From assembly GCF_900302445.1 (NCBI RefSeq), contig NZ_ONZF01000004.1, forward strand, positions 1 to 64,000: a stretch of 64,000 bases of DNA, given 5' to 3'. Below the pieces are notes generated by a model, which searched no databases, had not been told where the DNA came from, and was given only the letters and a program-made list of their open reading frames with translations. A program made the position numbers and the translations under genes. This document shows, piece after piece, positions 26,480 through 36,435 of this stretch (position 1 is its first letter; the number at the start of each line of letters is the position of its first letter). This DNA comes from Palleronia abyssalis (GTDB taxonomy: Bacteria > Pseudomonadota > Alphaproteobacteria > Rhodobacterales > Rhodobacteraceae).

Positions 26480-27050
26480 GGCGGCGCGCCAAGTCCTCGG
26501 CGCTGTCTTTCCCTTCGGCCGCGTATTCCGCGATGATCCGCAAAGCGTGATCGCCGAAAAGGAACGCTTGGATCTTCATTTCGATATAGTCACGGTAAAT
26601 GGCGCTGCGCCGTTCGGGCGAAAGCTTTGCATAGACGTCCCCCCGCATGTCCGACGCGAATTCGCGGATTGCCCTGAGTTGCAGGTAATAGGCGACGATG
26701 GGGTCGATCGAGACGCGGGGCAGGACGTGGATCTGTGCCACCAGTGCATCGAAGACCGGCGATGGGCGCTCCGTCGGCACGAAAGGGACGAACCCCGAAT
26801 CCTGCACCATTCGCGCGCACATCACTTCCGCATGCTCGGTCAGGGCCTCGGGACTGCCGAGGTTGAACAGGTTCGCCCCGATCTCGGCATAGATCGCGCG
26901 GTGGCTGTCGCGGAGACGTTCCATCCGGTCGGCGTACCGTTCGCGCCTGTTCTGCCAGCCGTTGACCAGCCAGCCGACCGCGACGAAGGCGCCGGCGACG
27001 ACCGCCTGCCAGATCCGGGGATCGCGCAGGATCTCGGTCGCCGCGGACAT
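26445..27050 (-). CDS. Membrane-anchored protein of unknown function behind pccA
   Basis: The 201-residue product has one N-terminal membrane segment (IWQAVVAGAFVAVGWLVNGW) and then a long, charged, mostly helical domain. No known motif is seen. It begins four bases after the pccA stop, so it is almost certainly co-transcribed with pccA. The 3' end overlaps the small plus-strand frame at 26405. A role linked to propionyl-CoA carboxylase is suggested only by position. Confidence 0.75.
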   Translation of the reverse strand: MSAATEILRDPRIWQAVVAGAFVAVGWLVNGWQNRRERYADRMERLRDSHRAIYAEIGANLFNLGSPEALTEHAEVMCARMVQDSGFVPFVPTERPSPVFDALVAQIHVLPRVSIDPIVAYYLQLRAIREFASDMRGDVYAKLSPERRSAIYRDYIEMKIQAFLFGDHALRIIAEYAAEGKDSAEDLARRLSNRGGDRSDP

Positions 27051-27054
27051 CGCC

Positions 27055-29103
27055 TTATTCGAACTCCATGATCACCTCGTCCACGGCCAGGCTGTCGCCC
27101 TCGGCCGCGTTGATCTTGGACACGACACCCTTGCGTTCGGCGCGCAGGATGTTCTCCATCTTCATCGCCTCGATGGTGCAGAGCGCCTGCCCCTGCTGGA
27201 CTTCGGCGCCGTCTTCGACGTGCAGCTTCACCACGAGGCCCGGCATCGGGCACAACAGCAGCTTCGAGGTGTCCGCCTCGACCTTCTCGGGCATCAGGCG
27301 GGCAAGCTCGGCCTGGCGGGGAGAGTAGACTTTCACCACCAAGTCGGCACCCCGCGTGCGGACGCGATAGCCGCCGGTGATCCGCCCGACCTTAAGCACC
27401 AACGGTTCGCGGTCCACGTTCAGCACCGCCAGGGGCTGTCCCGGCTGCCAGTCGGACGTGACGCGCATGGACCGGCCGTCGGCGAAGCGAACGGTCGCCC
27501 CCTCGCGGTCCGCGTCGGTGGTCAACTCGACCTCGCGGTCCTGGATCGTGACGACCCAGTCGCTGCCCACGCGACGCTCGTGATTGTCCATCCGCCCCGA
27601 GATGCGGGTGCGCCGGATTTCGGCCACGCGGTTCATCGCCGCCGCTGCGGCAGCGATCCGGTCGATCTGATCGTCGGGCAGGACCGCCCCCTCGAACCCG
27701 TCGGGATATTCCTCGGCGATGAAGGCCGTGGTCATGTTGCCCGAGACGAACTTGTCGTGATCCATCACCGCCGACAGGAACGGCAGGTTGTGGCCTATCC
27801 CCTCAAGCTCGAACCGGTCGAGCGCCAGGCGCATCCCCTCGATGGCACCTGCCCGATCCGGGGCCCAAGTGCACAGCTTGGCGATCATCGGGTCGTAATA
27901 CATGCTGATCTCGCCGCCCTCGAAGACGCCGGTATCGTTCCGCACGGCCGTATCGCCCTCGGGCGCGCCGGCTTCATGCCATTTTCCGGCCTCGGCCAGC
28001 GGACCGGCAGCGACTTCCTCGGGCGGACGGTAGCGCGAAAGCCGCCCGATTGAGGGCAGAAACCCGCGATACGGATCCTCGGCATACAGGCGGCTTTCCA
28101 TGGCCCAGCCGGTCAGCGTCACCTGGTCCTGCGGCAGCTCCAGCTTCTCTCCTGCGGCGACCCGGATCATCTGTTCGACGAGGTCCACGCCCGTGATCAA
28201 CTCGGTCACCGGGTGTTCGACCTGAAGCCGCGTGTTCATCTCGAGGAAGTAAAAGTTGCGGTCGCCGTCCACGATGAACTCGACCGTGCCCGCGCTGGTA
28301 TATCCCACGGCCTGCGCAAGTGCCACGGACTGCTCGCCCATCGCCTTCCGCGTCGCTTCATCCAGAAACGGCGACGGCGCCTCTTCGATGACCTTCTGGT
28401 TGCGCCGCTGGATCGAGCATTCGCGCTCGCCCAAGTAGATGCAGTTGCCATGCTGGTCGGCCAACACCTGGATCTCGATGTGGCGCGGCTGGGTGACGAA
28501 CTTCTCGATGAAGATGCGGTCGTCGCCGAAACTGTTGGCCGCCTCGTTCTTGGACGACTGGAACCCCTCGCGCGCCTCGTCATCGTCCCACGCGATGCGC
28601 ATGCCCTTGCCGCCACCGCCCGCGCTGGCCTTGATCATCACCGGATAGCCGATCTGCGCGGCAATCTTCGCCGCCTCGTCGGCATCCTCGATCAGGCCCA
28701 TGTGACCGGGCACGGTGGAAACCCCCGCTTCGTCGGCCAGCTTCTTCGAGGTGATCTTGTCGCCCATCGCCTCGATCGCCTTCTGTGGCGGACCGATGAA
28801 AGCCACACCGGCCGCGTCCAGCGCGGCGGCGAATTTCGGATTCTCCGACAGGAAGCCATAGCCGGGATGGACGGCTTCCGCCCCGGTTTCGCGGATCGCC
28901 TCCATGATCCTGTCGATCACGATATAGGACTGGTTCGCCTGCGCGGGGCCGATATGCACCGCCTCGTCGGCCATGCGGACATGCAGGGCATTGCGGTCGG
29001 CATCCGAATAGACGGCCACCGTTTTGATGCCCATGCGGCGGGCCGTCTTGATGACGCGACAGGCGATCTCGCCACGGTTGGCGATCAAGATCTTCGAAAA
29101 CAT
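27055..29103 (-). CDS. pccA: Propionyl-CoA carboxylase alpha (biotin) subunit
   Basis: The 682-residue subunit carboxylates its own biotin using bicarbonate and ATP and passes the carboxyl group to PccB. The biotin carboxylase part starts at once (MFSKILIANRGEIACRVIKT), with the ATP-grasp glycine loop in MIKASAGGGGKGMRI and the catalytic EMNTRLQVEHPVTE. A PCC-type linker domain follows, and the biotin site is EAMKMEN near the C-terminus. The ATG at 29103 has GGAGGT six bases upstream; a GTG one codon earlier is also open. Its start overlaps the stop of a small lipoprotein gene (TGATG). Confidence 0.96.
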   Translation of the reverse strand: MFSKILIANRGEIACRVIKTARRMGIKTVAVYSDADRNALHVRMADEAVHIGPAQANQSYIVIDRIMEAIRETGAEAVHPGYGFLSENPKFAAALDAAGVAFIGPPQKAIEAMGDKITSKKLADEAGVSTVPGHMGLIEDADEAAKIAAQIGYPVMIKASAGGGGKGMRIAWDDDEAREGFQSSKNEAANSFGDDRIFIEKFVTQPRHIEIQVLADQHGNCIYLGERECSIQRRNQKVIEEAPSPFLDEATRKAMGEQSVALAQAVGYTSAGTVEFIVDGDRNFYFLEMNTRLQVEHPVTELITGVDLVEQMIRVAAGEKLELPQDQVTLTGWAMESRLYAEDPYRGFLPSIGRLSRYRPPEEVAAGPLAEAGKWHEAGAPEGDTAVRNDTGVFEGGEISMYYDPMIAKLCTWAPDRAGAIEGMRLALDRFELEGIGHNLPFLSAVMDHDKFVSGNMTTAFIAEEYPDGFEGAVLPDDQIDRIAAAAAAMNRVAEIRRTRISGRMDNHERRVGSDWVVTIQDREVELTTDADREGATVRFADGRSMRVTSDWQPGQPLAVLNVDREPLVLKVGRITGGYRVRTRGADLVVKVYSPRQAELARLMPEKVEADTSKLLLCPMPGLVVKLHVEDGAEVQQGQALCTIEAMKMENILRAERKGVVSKINAAEGDSLAVDEVIMEFE

Positions 29104-29312
29104 CACCCGACCTCCGGAGAGGGGCTGTCATAGGCGCAAAGCTGCGGGACCACGCCCTTGCACGGATCGCCGGGCTCGTATTGCGGGCCCGTGCCCCCCG
29201 TGGCACCTCCATCCGGCGTTGCAAGCGGAACCGTGCCTTCGACAGGGGCGCAGGCGGCAAGGGCCAGCGTCACGGCAACAATCGGCGCAAGCCGGCAAAA
29301 ACGATCCAACAT
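29103..29312 (-). CDS. Small lipoprotein upstream of pccA
   Basis: The 69-residue product has a lipoprotein signal (APIVAVTLALAAC, lipobox LAAC at residues 18-21). The mature part is short, Gly/Pro-rich, and has two further cysteines (DPCKGVV and QLCAYD). GGAGG lies seven to eight bases before the ATG. The stop overlaps the pccA start, so the two are translated together although their functions look unrelated. Family unknown. Confidence 0.75.
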   Translation of the reverse strand: MLDRFCRLAPIVAVTLALAACAPVEGTVPLATPDGGATGGTGPQYEPGDPCKGVVPQLCAYDSPSPEVG

Positions 29313-29463
29313 CGGTGTCCCTCCGCAATTTACCGGATGGAATGGCATCATTTCCCCGCGCTGCACAATCCTTACCGCACAAAGATTGCGCCAACAGGCG
29401 CGCACGAGAACGGCGCGCTGCCGTCTGGCAACGCGCCGCAAGCCTCGTTGAGAGGGTCTCGGA

Positions 29464-29649
29464 TCAGATGTCGTCCGCCAGCGCGCCGCCGACAGCGCCG
29501 ATCGCGGCGCCCGCCACGGGCTCGTCAACGGCGGCGCCAACGGCCGCGCCGCCCAGTGCGCCGGTTCCGGCACGCTCGAGGTCGGTGTTGCCGCAAGCGG
29601 CCAGGGCAGCCAGACCGGCAAGGGCGAAAAGGGTACGGGTCACGGTCAT
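29464..29649 (-). CDS. Small glycine-zipper-like lipoprotein
   Basis: The 61-residue product has a lipoprotein signal (TLFALAGLAALAAC). The mature part is almost all small residues with GxxxG spacing (GTGALGGAAVGAAVDEPVAG), as in glycine-zipper outer-membrane lipoproteins. GGAG lies seven bases before the ATG. It is one of several small exported proteins between pccB and pccA. Confidence 0.75.
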   Translation of the reverse strand: MTVTRTLFALAGLAALAACGNTDLERAGTGALGGAAVGAAVDEPVAGAAIGAVGGALADDI

Positions 29650-29734
29650 GATAAACTCCACTTGATCTGTTCGTTCATGTTCCGAACACACGTTCTTGAG
29701 GCAGGTTCCCGCCCAATACGCACGAATTCTCTGC

Positions 29735-30082
29735 TCAGCGCTCGAACACGTCCGGGAAAGACGCGCGCGCCCGCGGCTCGTCGATGCGCAAAAGCGCCTC
29801 GTAGCTTTCAGGATCGAACGGGTCTTCGGCGGGCACCACTTCTCGACCGAACAGCCACGACAGACGCCCGGCATCGAGATTGCCACGCTCGAACGGGTCG
29901 GTGCCGAAATGCTGCCACAGCGCCCAGAGGAACCCCTCATCCGCAAGCTTGTCGCCATGCCTGCGGTCGCGATACCGCTCGCGTACGATCAGCTTCGTCG
30001 CGCCCTTGGGCGATGCACGGCGGATGGTGAACTGGAAGTCGGTCCCGGGATATCGCCCCGGAAAGCCCCTGTGTTTCAGCAT
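29735..30082 (-). CDS. Protein of unknown function between pccB and pccA
   Basis: The 115-residue product has no signal peptide or membrane segment from the ATG at 30082. It is charged and rich in Arg, Asp and aromatic residues (LADEGFLWALWQHFGTDPFE). An upstream in-frame ATG at 30142 would add 20 residues that look less natural. No family is recognised. It lies between two lipoprotein genes on the same strand. Confidence 0.6.
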   Translation of the reverse strand: MLKHRGFPGRYPGTDFQFTIRRASPKGATKLIVRERYRDRRHGDKLADEGFLWALWQHFGTDPFERGNLDAGRLSWLFGREVVPAEDPFDPESYEALLRIDEPRARASFPDVFER

Positions 30083-30148
30083 GTCGATCTCGGCAAGGGG
30101 CGCGCTTGAATGCGGGCAGCCCCAATCGGGGGCCGCCCGCAAGTAATC

Positions 30149-30289
30149 TCAGTACTTCGAGTAAGTCGGCTCGGCCACGATCGGGGCCGGCGTCGGGTCG
30201 GTGAAGACCACTTCTTCTTCCCGTCCGCCGCAGGCAGCGACGAAGGAAACGAGCACAAGGCCCATGATCATTTTGAAGCTCGTCGACAT
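30149..30289 (-). CDS. Very small lipoprotein
   Basis: The 46-residue product has a lipoprotein signal (MIMGLVLVSFVAAC, lipobox VAAC). The mature part is only 27 residues and proline-rich at its end. GGAG lies a few bases before the ATG. An upstream ATG at 30331 is open but lacks these features. Confidence 0.65.
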   Translation of the reverse strand: MSTSFKMIMGLVLVSFVAACGGREEEVVFTDPTPAPIVAEPTYSKY

Positions 30290-30400
30290 GAATAACTCCG
30301 TTGATGTCGTGAATCGCAAGCGCGATCCCACGGGGACGATACAGGAGTTGGAATAGGCTTTGTAGAAGGGTTGTAAACAGGTGTGACGCGAAAGACGCGA

Positions 30401-30802
30401 TCAGAACGCCTGCCATTCGCAATCGCCGTCGACGGGGCGATACGCTTCGAAGAATTGGACTGCATCAGGGTCAGTGCTGCCGAACGGAACGGCCTTGTCG
30501 GCCAAGGTAATGACAATGGCGTCCGGAGGTGGTTCGACCGCCTCGACCACCTTCAGGGCGTAGGACCGGCACAGATGGGCCATGTCGGCTTCCGTCGTCG
30601 CGTAGTCCTGCGCGGGGTCGAGGGCATCGGCCACGAACCGAAAGCGATAGGCGACCCCCAGGCCAGGGGCGTCCGTGATCACGTCCAGCGCCGAGACCGT
30701 CATCCCCGAAGGAAGCGGGATCACCTCGGCCCGCGCAGGAAGCATCGGCAGGGCGGCCAGGACAGCCAAGCCTGCAAAATTGATACGCCGCAGAACCTTC
30801 AT
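30401..30802 (-). CDS. Exported protein of unknown function coupled to pccB
   Basis: The 133-residue product has a signal peptide ([17 protein letters not shown]) and a mature domain with beta strands and two cysteines ([17 protein letters not shown]). It may belong to the DUF6497 family, which is common in this bacterial family, but I cannot be sure. The ATG overlaps the pccB stop (ATGA), so the two are translationally coupled. Confidence 0.7.
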   Translation of the reverse strand: MKVLRRINFAGLAVLAALPMLPARAEVIPLPSGMTVSALDVITDAPGLGVAYRFRFVADALDPAQDYATTEADMAHLCRSYALKVVEAVEPPPDAIVITLADKAVPFGSTDPDAVQFFEAYRPVDGDCEWQAF

Positions 30803-32331
30803 AGCGGTATATTGTCGTGCTTTTTCCACGGGTTCTGCAGCTTCTTGTTGCGAAGGCTGGCGAAGGCACGGCAGACTCGGCGCCGGGTCGACTGCGGCAG
30901 GATCACTTCGTCGATGAAGCCCCGCTCCGCGGCCTTGAACGGGTTGGCGAAGTTCGTCTCGTACTCCTTGGTGCGGTCGGCGATCTTGTCCGTATCGCCC
31001 AGCTCGGAACGATAGAGGATCTCGACCGCGCCTTTCGCGCCCATGACCGCGATCTCGGCCGTGGGCCAAGCATAGTTGAAATCGCCGCGAAGGTGCTTCG
31101 AACTCATGACGTCATAGGCCCCGCCATAGGCCTTGCGGGTGATGACGGTGACCTTGGGCACCGTCGCCTCGCCATAGGCGAAAAGCAGCTTGGCGCCGTG
31201 CTTGATGACGCCCCCGAACTCCTGCCCGGTCCCGGGAAGGAAGCCTGGAACGTCGACGAAGGTCAGGATCGGGATCTCGAACGCGTCGCAGAATCGCACG
31301 AACCGCGCAGCCTTGCGACTGGAATCGATGTCCAGAACACCGGCAAGCACCATCGGCTGATTCGCGACGACGCCCACGGCCCGCCCTTCCATCCGGATGA
31401 ACCCGGTCAGGATGTTCTTCGCGAAATCCTCCTGGATCTCGTAGAAGTCCCCTTCGTCCGCGACCTTCGTGATCACTTCCTTCATGTCGTAAGGCATGTT
31501 GGGGTTCGCGGGGATCACCGTATCGAGGCTTTCGTCAATGCGATGGGGATCGTCGAAGAAGGGCCGGACTGGCGGTTTTTCGCGGTTGTTGAGCGGCAGC
31601 AGATCGACCAGCCGCCGCGTCTCGATCAGGGCTTCGACGTCGTTCTCGAATGCCGCGTCCGCGACACTGGACTTCTTCGTATGCGTGGACGCCCCCCCCA
31701 GTTCCTCGGCCGTGACGACTTCGTTCGTCACGGTCTTCACGACGTCGGGTCCGGTGACGAACATGTAGGACGTGTCCTTCACCATGAAGATGAAGTCGGT
31801 CATCGCCGGGGAATAGACGGCTCCGCCGGCGCAGGGCCCCATGATCACGCTGATCTGCGGGATCACGCCCGACGCCATCACGTTGCGCTGGAACACCTCG
31901 GCATAGCCGGCAAGCGAGGCCACCCCCTCCTGGATCCGCGCGCCGCCCGAATCGTTCAGCCCGATCACCGGCGCCCCGTTCTGCATGGCCATATCCATGA
32001 TTTTGCAGATCTTCTGGGCATGCGTTTCGGACAGGGACCCGCCCAGCACCGTAAAATCCTGGCTGAAGACATAGACCTGCCGGCCGTTGATCGTGCCCCA
32101 TCCGGTGATCACCCCATCGCCGGACACCTTGTTCTGGGCCATGTTGAAGTCGGTCGCGCGGTGGGTGACGAACATGTCGAACTCTTCGAAGGACCCCTCG
32201 TCCAGCAAAAGCTCGACCCGTTCGCGTGCCGTCAGCTTGCCCTTCTCGTGCTGCTTGGCGATCCGGTCCTCGCCGCCGCCAAGGCGCGCGGTCGCGCGGC
32301 GGTCCTGCAACTGTTCCAGAATGTCCTTCAT
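30799..32331 (-). CDS. pccB: Propionyl-CoA carboxylase beta subunit
   Basis: The 510-residue carboxyltransferase moves the carboxyl group from biotin to propionyl-CoA. Both crotonase-like halves are present: [20 protein letters not shown] and [17 protein letters not shown] in the first, [19 protein letters not shown] and [20 protein letters not shown] in the second. GGAGG lies nine bases before the ATG at 32331, which gives the usual start ([12 protein letters not shown]). The gene heads the minus-strand array that leads through small exported proteins to pccA. Confidence 0.96.
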   Translation of the reverse strand: MKDILEQLQDRRATARLGGGEDRIAKQHEKGKLTARERVELLLDEGSFEEFDMFVTHRATDFNMAQNKVSGDGVITGWGTINGRQVYVFSQDFTVLGGSLSETHAQKICKIMDMAMQNGAPVIGLNDSGGARIQEGVASLAGYAEVFQRNVMASGVIPQISVIMGPCAGGAVYSPAMTDFIFMVKDTSYMFVTGPDVVKTVTNEVVTAEELGGASTHTKKSSVADAAFENDVEALIETRRLVDLLPLNNREKPPVRPFFDDPHRIDESLDTVIPANPNMPYDMKEVITKVADEGDFYEIQEDFAKNILTGFIRMEGRAVGVVANQPMVLAGVLDIDSSRKAARFVRFCDAFEIPILTFVDVPGFLPGTGQEFGGVIKHGAKLLFAYGEATVPKVTVITRKAYGGAYDVMSSKHLRGDFNYAWPTAEIAVMGAKGAVEILYRSELGDTDKIADRTKEYETNFANPFKAAERGFIDEVILPQSTRRRVCRAFASLRNKKLQNPWKKHDNIPL

Positions 32332-32468
32332 CGCGCGTCCCCTCCAGATATTTTGATCGGAGCATAGGGGTCGGGCGAGCCGCCGAAAAGACGAAAGGCC
32401 CGCCCTTGTCACGTGTTTGCGCCGAAACGCCCCGGCCCGCCCTTGGACTTTCGAACCGAGCGGTTTAG

Positions 32469-33707
32469 ATGCGCGAAATGTCTCCGAACCGCCGCTCCGT
32501 CTTCCTTGACCGTTCAACACCGCCGCATATCGCGACGATGATCCTCATCACGTCGCTTGGCGCGTTGGGAATGAACCTGTTCCTACCGTCGCTGCCCGGA
32601 ATGGCCGAGTTCTTCGACACGCCTTACGGCGTCATCCAGATCGCGGTCGCGGGCTATTTGGGCGTCAACGCGATCATGCAGATCATCATCGGACCGCTGT
32701 CGGACCGCTACGGGCGGCGCAAGGTGATGATGTGGTCCATCCTCGTCTTCATCCTGGCGACGCTGGGATGCGTGCTGTCCACGCATATCGTCGTCTTTTT
32801 GACCTTCCGGATGATCCAGGCCGCCATAGTCGCGGGCCTGGTCCTGCCACGGGCGGCGATCCGCGACCTGTATACGCAGGATGAAAGTGCATCGATGATC
32901 GGGTATGTCACGATGGGCATGTCCGTCGCGCCCATGATCGCGCCCTTCTTCGGCGGCATCCTGGACGAGGCTTTCGGTTGGCACGCGTCCTTCATTGCGT
33001 TGCTGATCTGCGGGATCGGGGCGCTGGCGCTGACGTTCTACGACTTCGGCGAGACGGCGGCCCCCAGCACCGCCAGCCTGCGCGCCCAGATCGCGCAATA
33101 CCCCGAACTTCTGACCGCCCCGCGGTTCTGGGGCTATGCGCTGACGGCGGCCTTCGCGTCGGGTGCATTCTTCGCTTATCTCGGTGGCGCGCCCTATGTC
33201 GGTTCGGAAGTCTTCGGGATGAGCCCGTCGCAGCTTGGCCTCTATTTCGGGGCACCGGCCGTCGGATACCTGGTCGGCAACGGCCTTACTGGGCGCTATT
33301 CGGTCAAGGTCGGGACGAACCGCATGGTCTTGATCGGAACTGTCACCACGGTGTTCGGCCTGGGGATCGCGCTGATCCTGTCGCTGACCGGGGTTGCCAC
33401 CGCCGAGATCTTCTTCGGCTTCATGACCTTCGTGGGCTTGGGCAACGGTCTGGTCATCCCGAACTCGACCGCGGGGATGTTGTCGGTCCGCCCGCACCTG
33501 GCCGGGACGGCATCGGGGCTGGGCGGCGCGATCATGATCGGCGGGGGCGCTGCGCTGTCGACCCTTGCGGGGGTCCTTCTGGCGGGGCAGTCGACCGCCC
33601 TGCCCCTGATCGCGTTGATGACGGCGACATCTGCCGCCGCCGTCGCGTCGATCATCTTCGTCATCTACCGCGAGGCCCGCCTTGCAAGGACGCGCAGCGC
33701 CGCCTGA
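32469..33707 (+). CDS. Bcr/CflA-type MFS drug efflux transporter
   Basis: The 412-residue protein has 12 membrane segments and reads as the Bcr/CflA branch of the major facilitator family (proton-driven multidrug efflux). [15 protein letters not shown] in the first segment and [15 protein letters not shown] between segments 2 and 3 are typical. It diverges from pccB. A second ATG three codons in (MSPNRRS) is possible; neither has a clear ribosome site. The substrate is unknown. Confidence 0.88.
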   Translation: MREMSPNRRSVFLDRSTPPHIATMILITSLGALGMNLFLPSLPGMAEFFDTPYGVIQIAVAGYLGVNAIMQIIIGPLSDRYGRRKVMMWSILVFILATLGCVLSTHIVVFLTFRMIQAAIVAGLVLPRAAIRDLYTQDESASMIGYVTMGMSVAPMIAPFFGGILDEAFGWHASFIALLICGIGALALTFYDFGETAAPSTASLRAQIAQYPELLTAPRFWGYALTAAFASGAFFAYLGGAPYVGSEVFGMSPSQLGLYFGAPAVGYLVGNGLTGRYSVKVGTNRMVLIGTVTTVFGLGIALILSLTGVATAEIFFGFMTFVGLGNGLVIPNSTAGMLSVRPHLAGTASGLGGAIMIGGGAALSTLAGVLLAGQSTALPLIALMTATSAAAVASIIFVIYREARLARTRSAA

Positions 33708-34292
33708 TCAGTGGATCTCGGGTGCGTATTTCAGGATCACCGGAACGACCAGGTCTTCCTCGTCTGTCAGGTGGCGATCCAGAAACGTGCCGAACTCCGT
33801 CAGGCGGTCGTCCAGAAGCCCCGCCTCGCGCTTGGGATCGGCACCCGACAGCCCGCGAAGCATCGCGTTCGTCCCTTCGGCCAAACCGTTCAGGTGCCCG
33901 TCCAGCGCGTGGTGATCGGCATCCAGGATTAGGAACCCCTTCTCCAGCCGGCCATCCAGACCGGTCAGCGCAGGGAAATAGTGGTGATCCTCGATCGAAT
34001 GGTGGCCGTGCAGTTCTTGCAGGAAGAACTGCGCCATCCTGGCGGTGTTTCGCCCGTATTGGTCTGCGTCCATCAGCCCGTCCAGATAGCCACGTGTGCC
34101 GCCTTGAAGCCGTTCAAGGATCTCGCGGAACATCAGGTGGCGTTGTAGCCAGAACCGCGTAAGCGGCGAGAAGTTGGGATGCGCCTCCCACGTGCCGCGG
34201 GGAAGCTCGTCGACCAGGACGCGCAAGGCGTCGGGCAGACCTTCGCGCTTTTCCAGCGCCTGGATTTCTTCTTCTGTCATGTCGCGGGACAT
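33708..34292 (-). CDS. Hemerythrin-like (HHE) domain protein
   Basis: The 194-residue protein has the hemerythrin iron-binding pattern: LHGHHSIEDHHYFPAL, DADHHALDGHLN and LDRHLTDEEDLVVP. Such proteins bind a di-iron centre and sense or buffer oxygen, NO or iron; the exact role here is not clear. The ATG at 34292 follows a G-rich stretch; an earlier ATG at 34322 is also open. It ends directly at the stop of the convergent MFS gene. Confidence 0.85.
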   Translation of the reverse strand: MSRDMTEEEIQALEKREGLPDALRVLVDELPRGTWEAHPNFSPLTRFWLQRHLMFREILERLQGGTRGYLDGLMDADQYGRNTARMAQFFLQELHGHHSIEDHHYFPALTGLDGRLEKGFLILDADHHALDGHLNGLAEGTNAMLRGLSGADPKREAGLLDDRLTEFGTFLDRHLTDEEDLVVPVILKYAPEIH

Positions 34293-34342
34293 AAGCGTCC
34301 CACCCCCTTCCGACACCCCCAAAATCGCGATACCTGAACGGC

Positions 34343-34885
34343 ATGCGCGCTTTTCTCGCCCTCGACCCGCCAGACCCTTTGCGCAATGCCCTGTCGGCCC
34401 TGCAAGACGACCTGCGTTGCGGGCGTCATGTCGACGAGGACGATCTGCATCTGACGCTTTGCTTCTTTCCCGACGCCTCGCAAGCCGCGCTGGAGGAGAT
34501 GGACCTGACCCTCGACCTCATGCGACCGGGGCCGGTCACGATCGAGGTTGCGGGGATCGACACCTTCGGATCGGAAAATCCGCGGTCGGTTCACGCTTCC
34601 GTCATGGCAAGCGCGCCCCTGGTGCATTTGCAGAAGAAAGTTGAAACCGCCGCCCGCAGGTCGGGCATCGACCTGCCCCACCGCAGGTTCGTTCCGCATA
34701 TCACGTTGGCGCGGTTCCCAAACCGGATGCCGCCCGAGGACCACGTCAGGCTGGGGCGGTTCCTGGAACGGCGCGGCAATGTCCATTTCGACGCGGCCGT
34801 GATCCAGGAGGTTGTGCTGTACCAGTCCACCCTGACGGAAGACGGACCCCGATATGACGAGCTCGAGCGCTATCCCCTGATCTGA
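34343..34885 (+). CDS. thpR: RNA 2',3'-cyclic phosphodiesterase
   Basis: The 180-residue protein is a 2H phosphoesterase of the ThpR (LigT) family. Two HxT motifs are present: HLTLCFF at residue 36 and HITLARF at residue 119, which form the active site. Length and spacing fit the family. It opens 2',3'-cyclic phosphates on RNA ends; the biological target in bacteria is uncertain. It diverges from the hemerythrin gene. Confidence 0.9.
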   Translation: MRAFLALDPPDPLRNALSALQDDLRCGRHVDEDDLHLTLCFFPDASQAALEEMDLTLDLMRPGPVTIEVAGIDTFGSENPRSVHASVMASAPLVHLQKKVETAARRSGIDLPHRRFVPHITLARFPNRMPPEDHVRLGRFLERRGNVHFDAAVIQEVVLYQSTLTEDGPRYDELERYPLI

Positions 34886-34967
34886 GGCTTGCACTTTTCG
34901 CGCATTACGGGACGGCGCCACCAATGCCGCGCCCCCCCATTCTTGTCCGTTTCGCGCAATCGCCGCG

Positions 34968-35756
34968 TCAGATTTCGCCTTCCGCGTACCAATCGCCCAT
35001 GCGCACCTCGGTCCCGGCATCGGTTTCGCCCAGCATCGCGGCGAACTCTTCAGGATCCTGCGTGCCGCCGTCCCGTCCGCGGTAGTGATATGGATAGACG
35101 TAGGCGGGCTGGAATTCGGCGACGGCGTCCGCGGCCTGTTCGGCGTCCATGGTGAAGGGAAGGTTCATGGGGATGAACGCCAGGAAGATGTCTTCCAGCG
35201 CGCGCATTTCATCGGTGCCCTCGGTATCGCCCCCGACATAGATGCGGCGTCCGTCGATCTCGAACACGTATCCGTTGTCGCGGCCCTGCGGGTGAAAATC
35301 CAGCCGACCTTCGGTGATGTTGTAGGCGGGAACCGCCTCGATCATCAGGCCCGAGACATCGACCGACTCGCCATTCGCGGCCTCCTGAGTCTTCATCTGA
35401 AGCTCGGAGGGCAGCATGTCATAGACGGCCGGGTTCACGACCATCTGTGTCGCGGGACCGGCTACCGCCTGAAGCGTCTCGACGCTGTAGTGGTCGCCAT
35501 GCTCATGGGTGATGAGGATCAGGTCCGGCTCCGGTAGGTCGGCATATTGCTCGGGCGCGCCCACCGGATCGACATAGATGACGCGGTCGGGCGTCTCCAT
35601 CACGAAGCTGGCGTGACTGATGGGGTAGACCGTGATCTCGCCCCCGTCCGTCTGGAACGTGTTCGAGGCATGGGCCGCCGCAAGAACATTGGTGGGAAGG
35701 ATCGTCGTCGCGCCAAGCGCTACGCCGGTGGCAAGAAAGCTGCGTCTGGTGGTCAT
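34968..35756 (-). CDS. Exported metallo-beta-lactamase-fold hydrolase
   Basis: The 262-residue protein has a twin-arginine signal (MTTRRSFLATGVALGATTIL), so it is folded and exported with its metals. The metal site is in LITHEHGDHYS, with further ligands probably in VGGDTEGT and YPYHYRG. It resembles the UlaG-like branch of MBL-fold hydrolases, but the substrate is unknown. GGAGG lies before the ATG. Confidence 0.88.
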   Translation of the reverse strand: MTTRRSFLATGVALGATTILPTNVLAAAHASNTFQTDGGEITVYPISHASFVMETPDRVIYVDPVGAPEQYADLPEPDLILITHEHGDHYSVETLQAVAGPATQMVVNPAVYDMLPSELQMKTQEAANGESVDVSGLMIEAVPAYNITEGRLDFHPQGRDNGYVFEIDGRRIYVGGDTEGTDEMRALEDIFLAFIPMNLPFTMDAEQAADAVAEFQPAYVYPYHYRGRDGGTQDPEEFAAMLGETDAGTEVRMGDWYAEGEI

Positions 35757-35856
35757 CTTCGTCCTCCGGATTGTTCCGATCCAGAGGTAGCGTGGTGCGA
35801 ACCGGCGTCACGGAACGACGGCAGGAACGTGCGACGGGGTGCGACGTTCGGTCCTT

Positions 35857-36435
35857 ATGAGCGACGGCTTGAATGACATTCTCGACGATCTGAACGACCT
35901 TGCCGGGGCCGAGGAAACCGTCAGCCTGAACGACGTCATCGGCAAACTCGGCTCTCGCGGGCAAGGCGTCGTTCTGTTGTTGCCCGGACTTATGGGCATT
36001 ACGCCGATCGGCGGCATTCCGGGTGTTCCGACCATATCCAGCGTTCTGATCACGATCCTTGCGGTCCAGATCATACTTGGTCAGCGCCAACTTTGGGTGC
36101 CGGACATGATCGGGCGCCGAAGCGTCGAAGACGACCGGATCAGGAACGCCACCGAACGGTTGCGTGGCCTTGCCGACTGGATCGATCGCCATTTCGGCAA
36201 TCGTCTGGAAGCCCTGACAGGATCGATCGCGAACCGGATTGCAGCCGGGTTCTGCCTGCTCCTTGCGTTCACGATGCCTCCGCTGGAACTCGTTCCGTTT
36301 GCCGGTATCATCCCGTTTGCCGGGATCGCTATGCTGGGTCTGGGTTTGACCTTGCGGGACGGGGTGCTTATGGCCCTGGCGTTCGCATCGAGTGTCCTGG
36401 CGTTCTATGGCGTGTGGCGCTTCTGGCCGTTCTGA
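35857..36435 (+). CDS. ExoD-family membrane protein
   Basis: The 192-residue product matches the ExoD family, named for a rhizobial exopolysaccharide and nodulation gene. It shows VSLNDVIGKLGSRGQGVVLL with LPGLMGITPIGGIPGVPT, and a second pair of hydrophobic segments around ELVPFAGIIPFAGIAMLGLG. The function is not well defined. The chosen ATG gives MSDGLNDILDDL; an in-frame ATG six codons earlier is less likely. The last 31 bases overlap the convergent Lrp-type gene. Confidence 0.88.
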   Translation: MSDGLNDILDDLNDLAGAEETVSLNDVIGKLGSRGQGVVLLLPGLMGITPIGGIPGVPTISSVLITILAVQIILGQRQLWVPDMIGRRSVEDDRIRNATERLRGLADWIDRHFGNRLEALTGSIANRIAAGFCLLLAFTMPPLELVPFAGIIPFAGIAMLGLGLTLRDGVLMALAFASSVLAFYGVWRFWPF

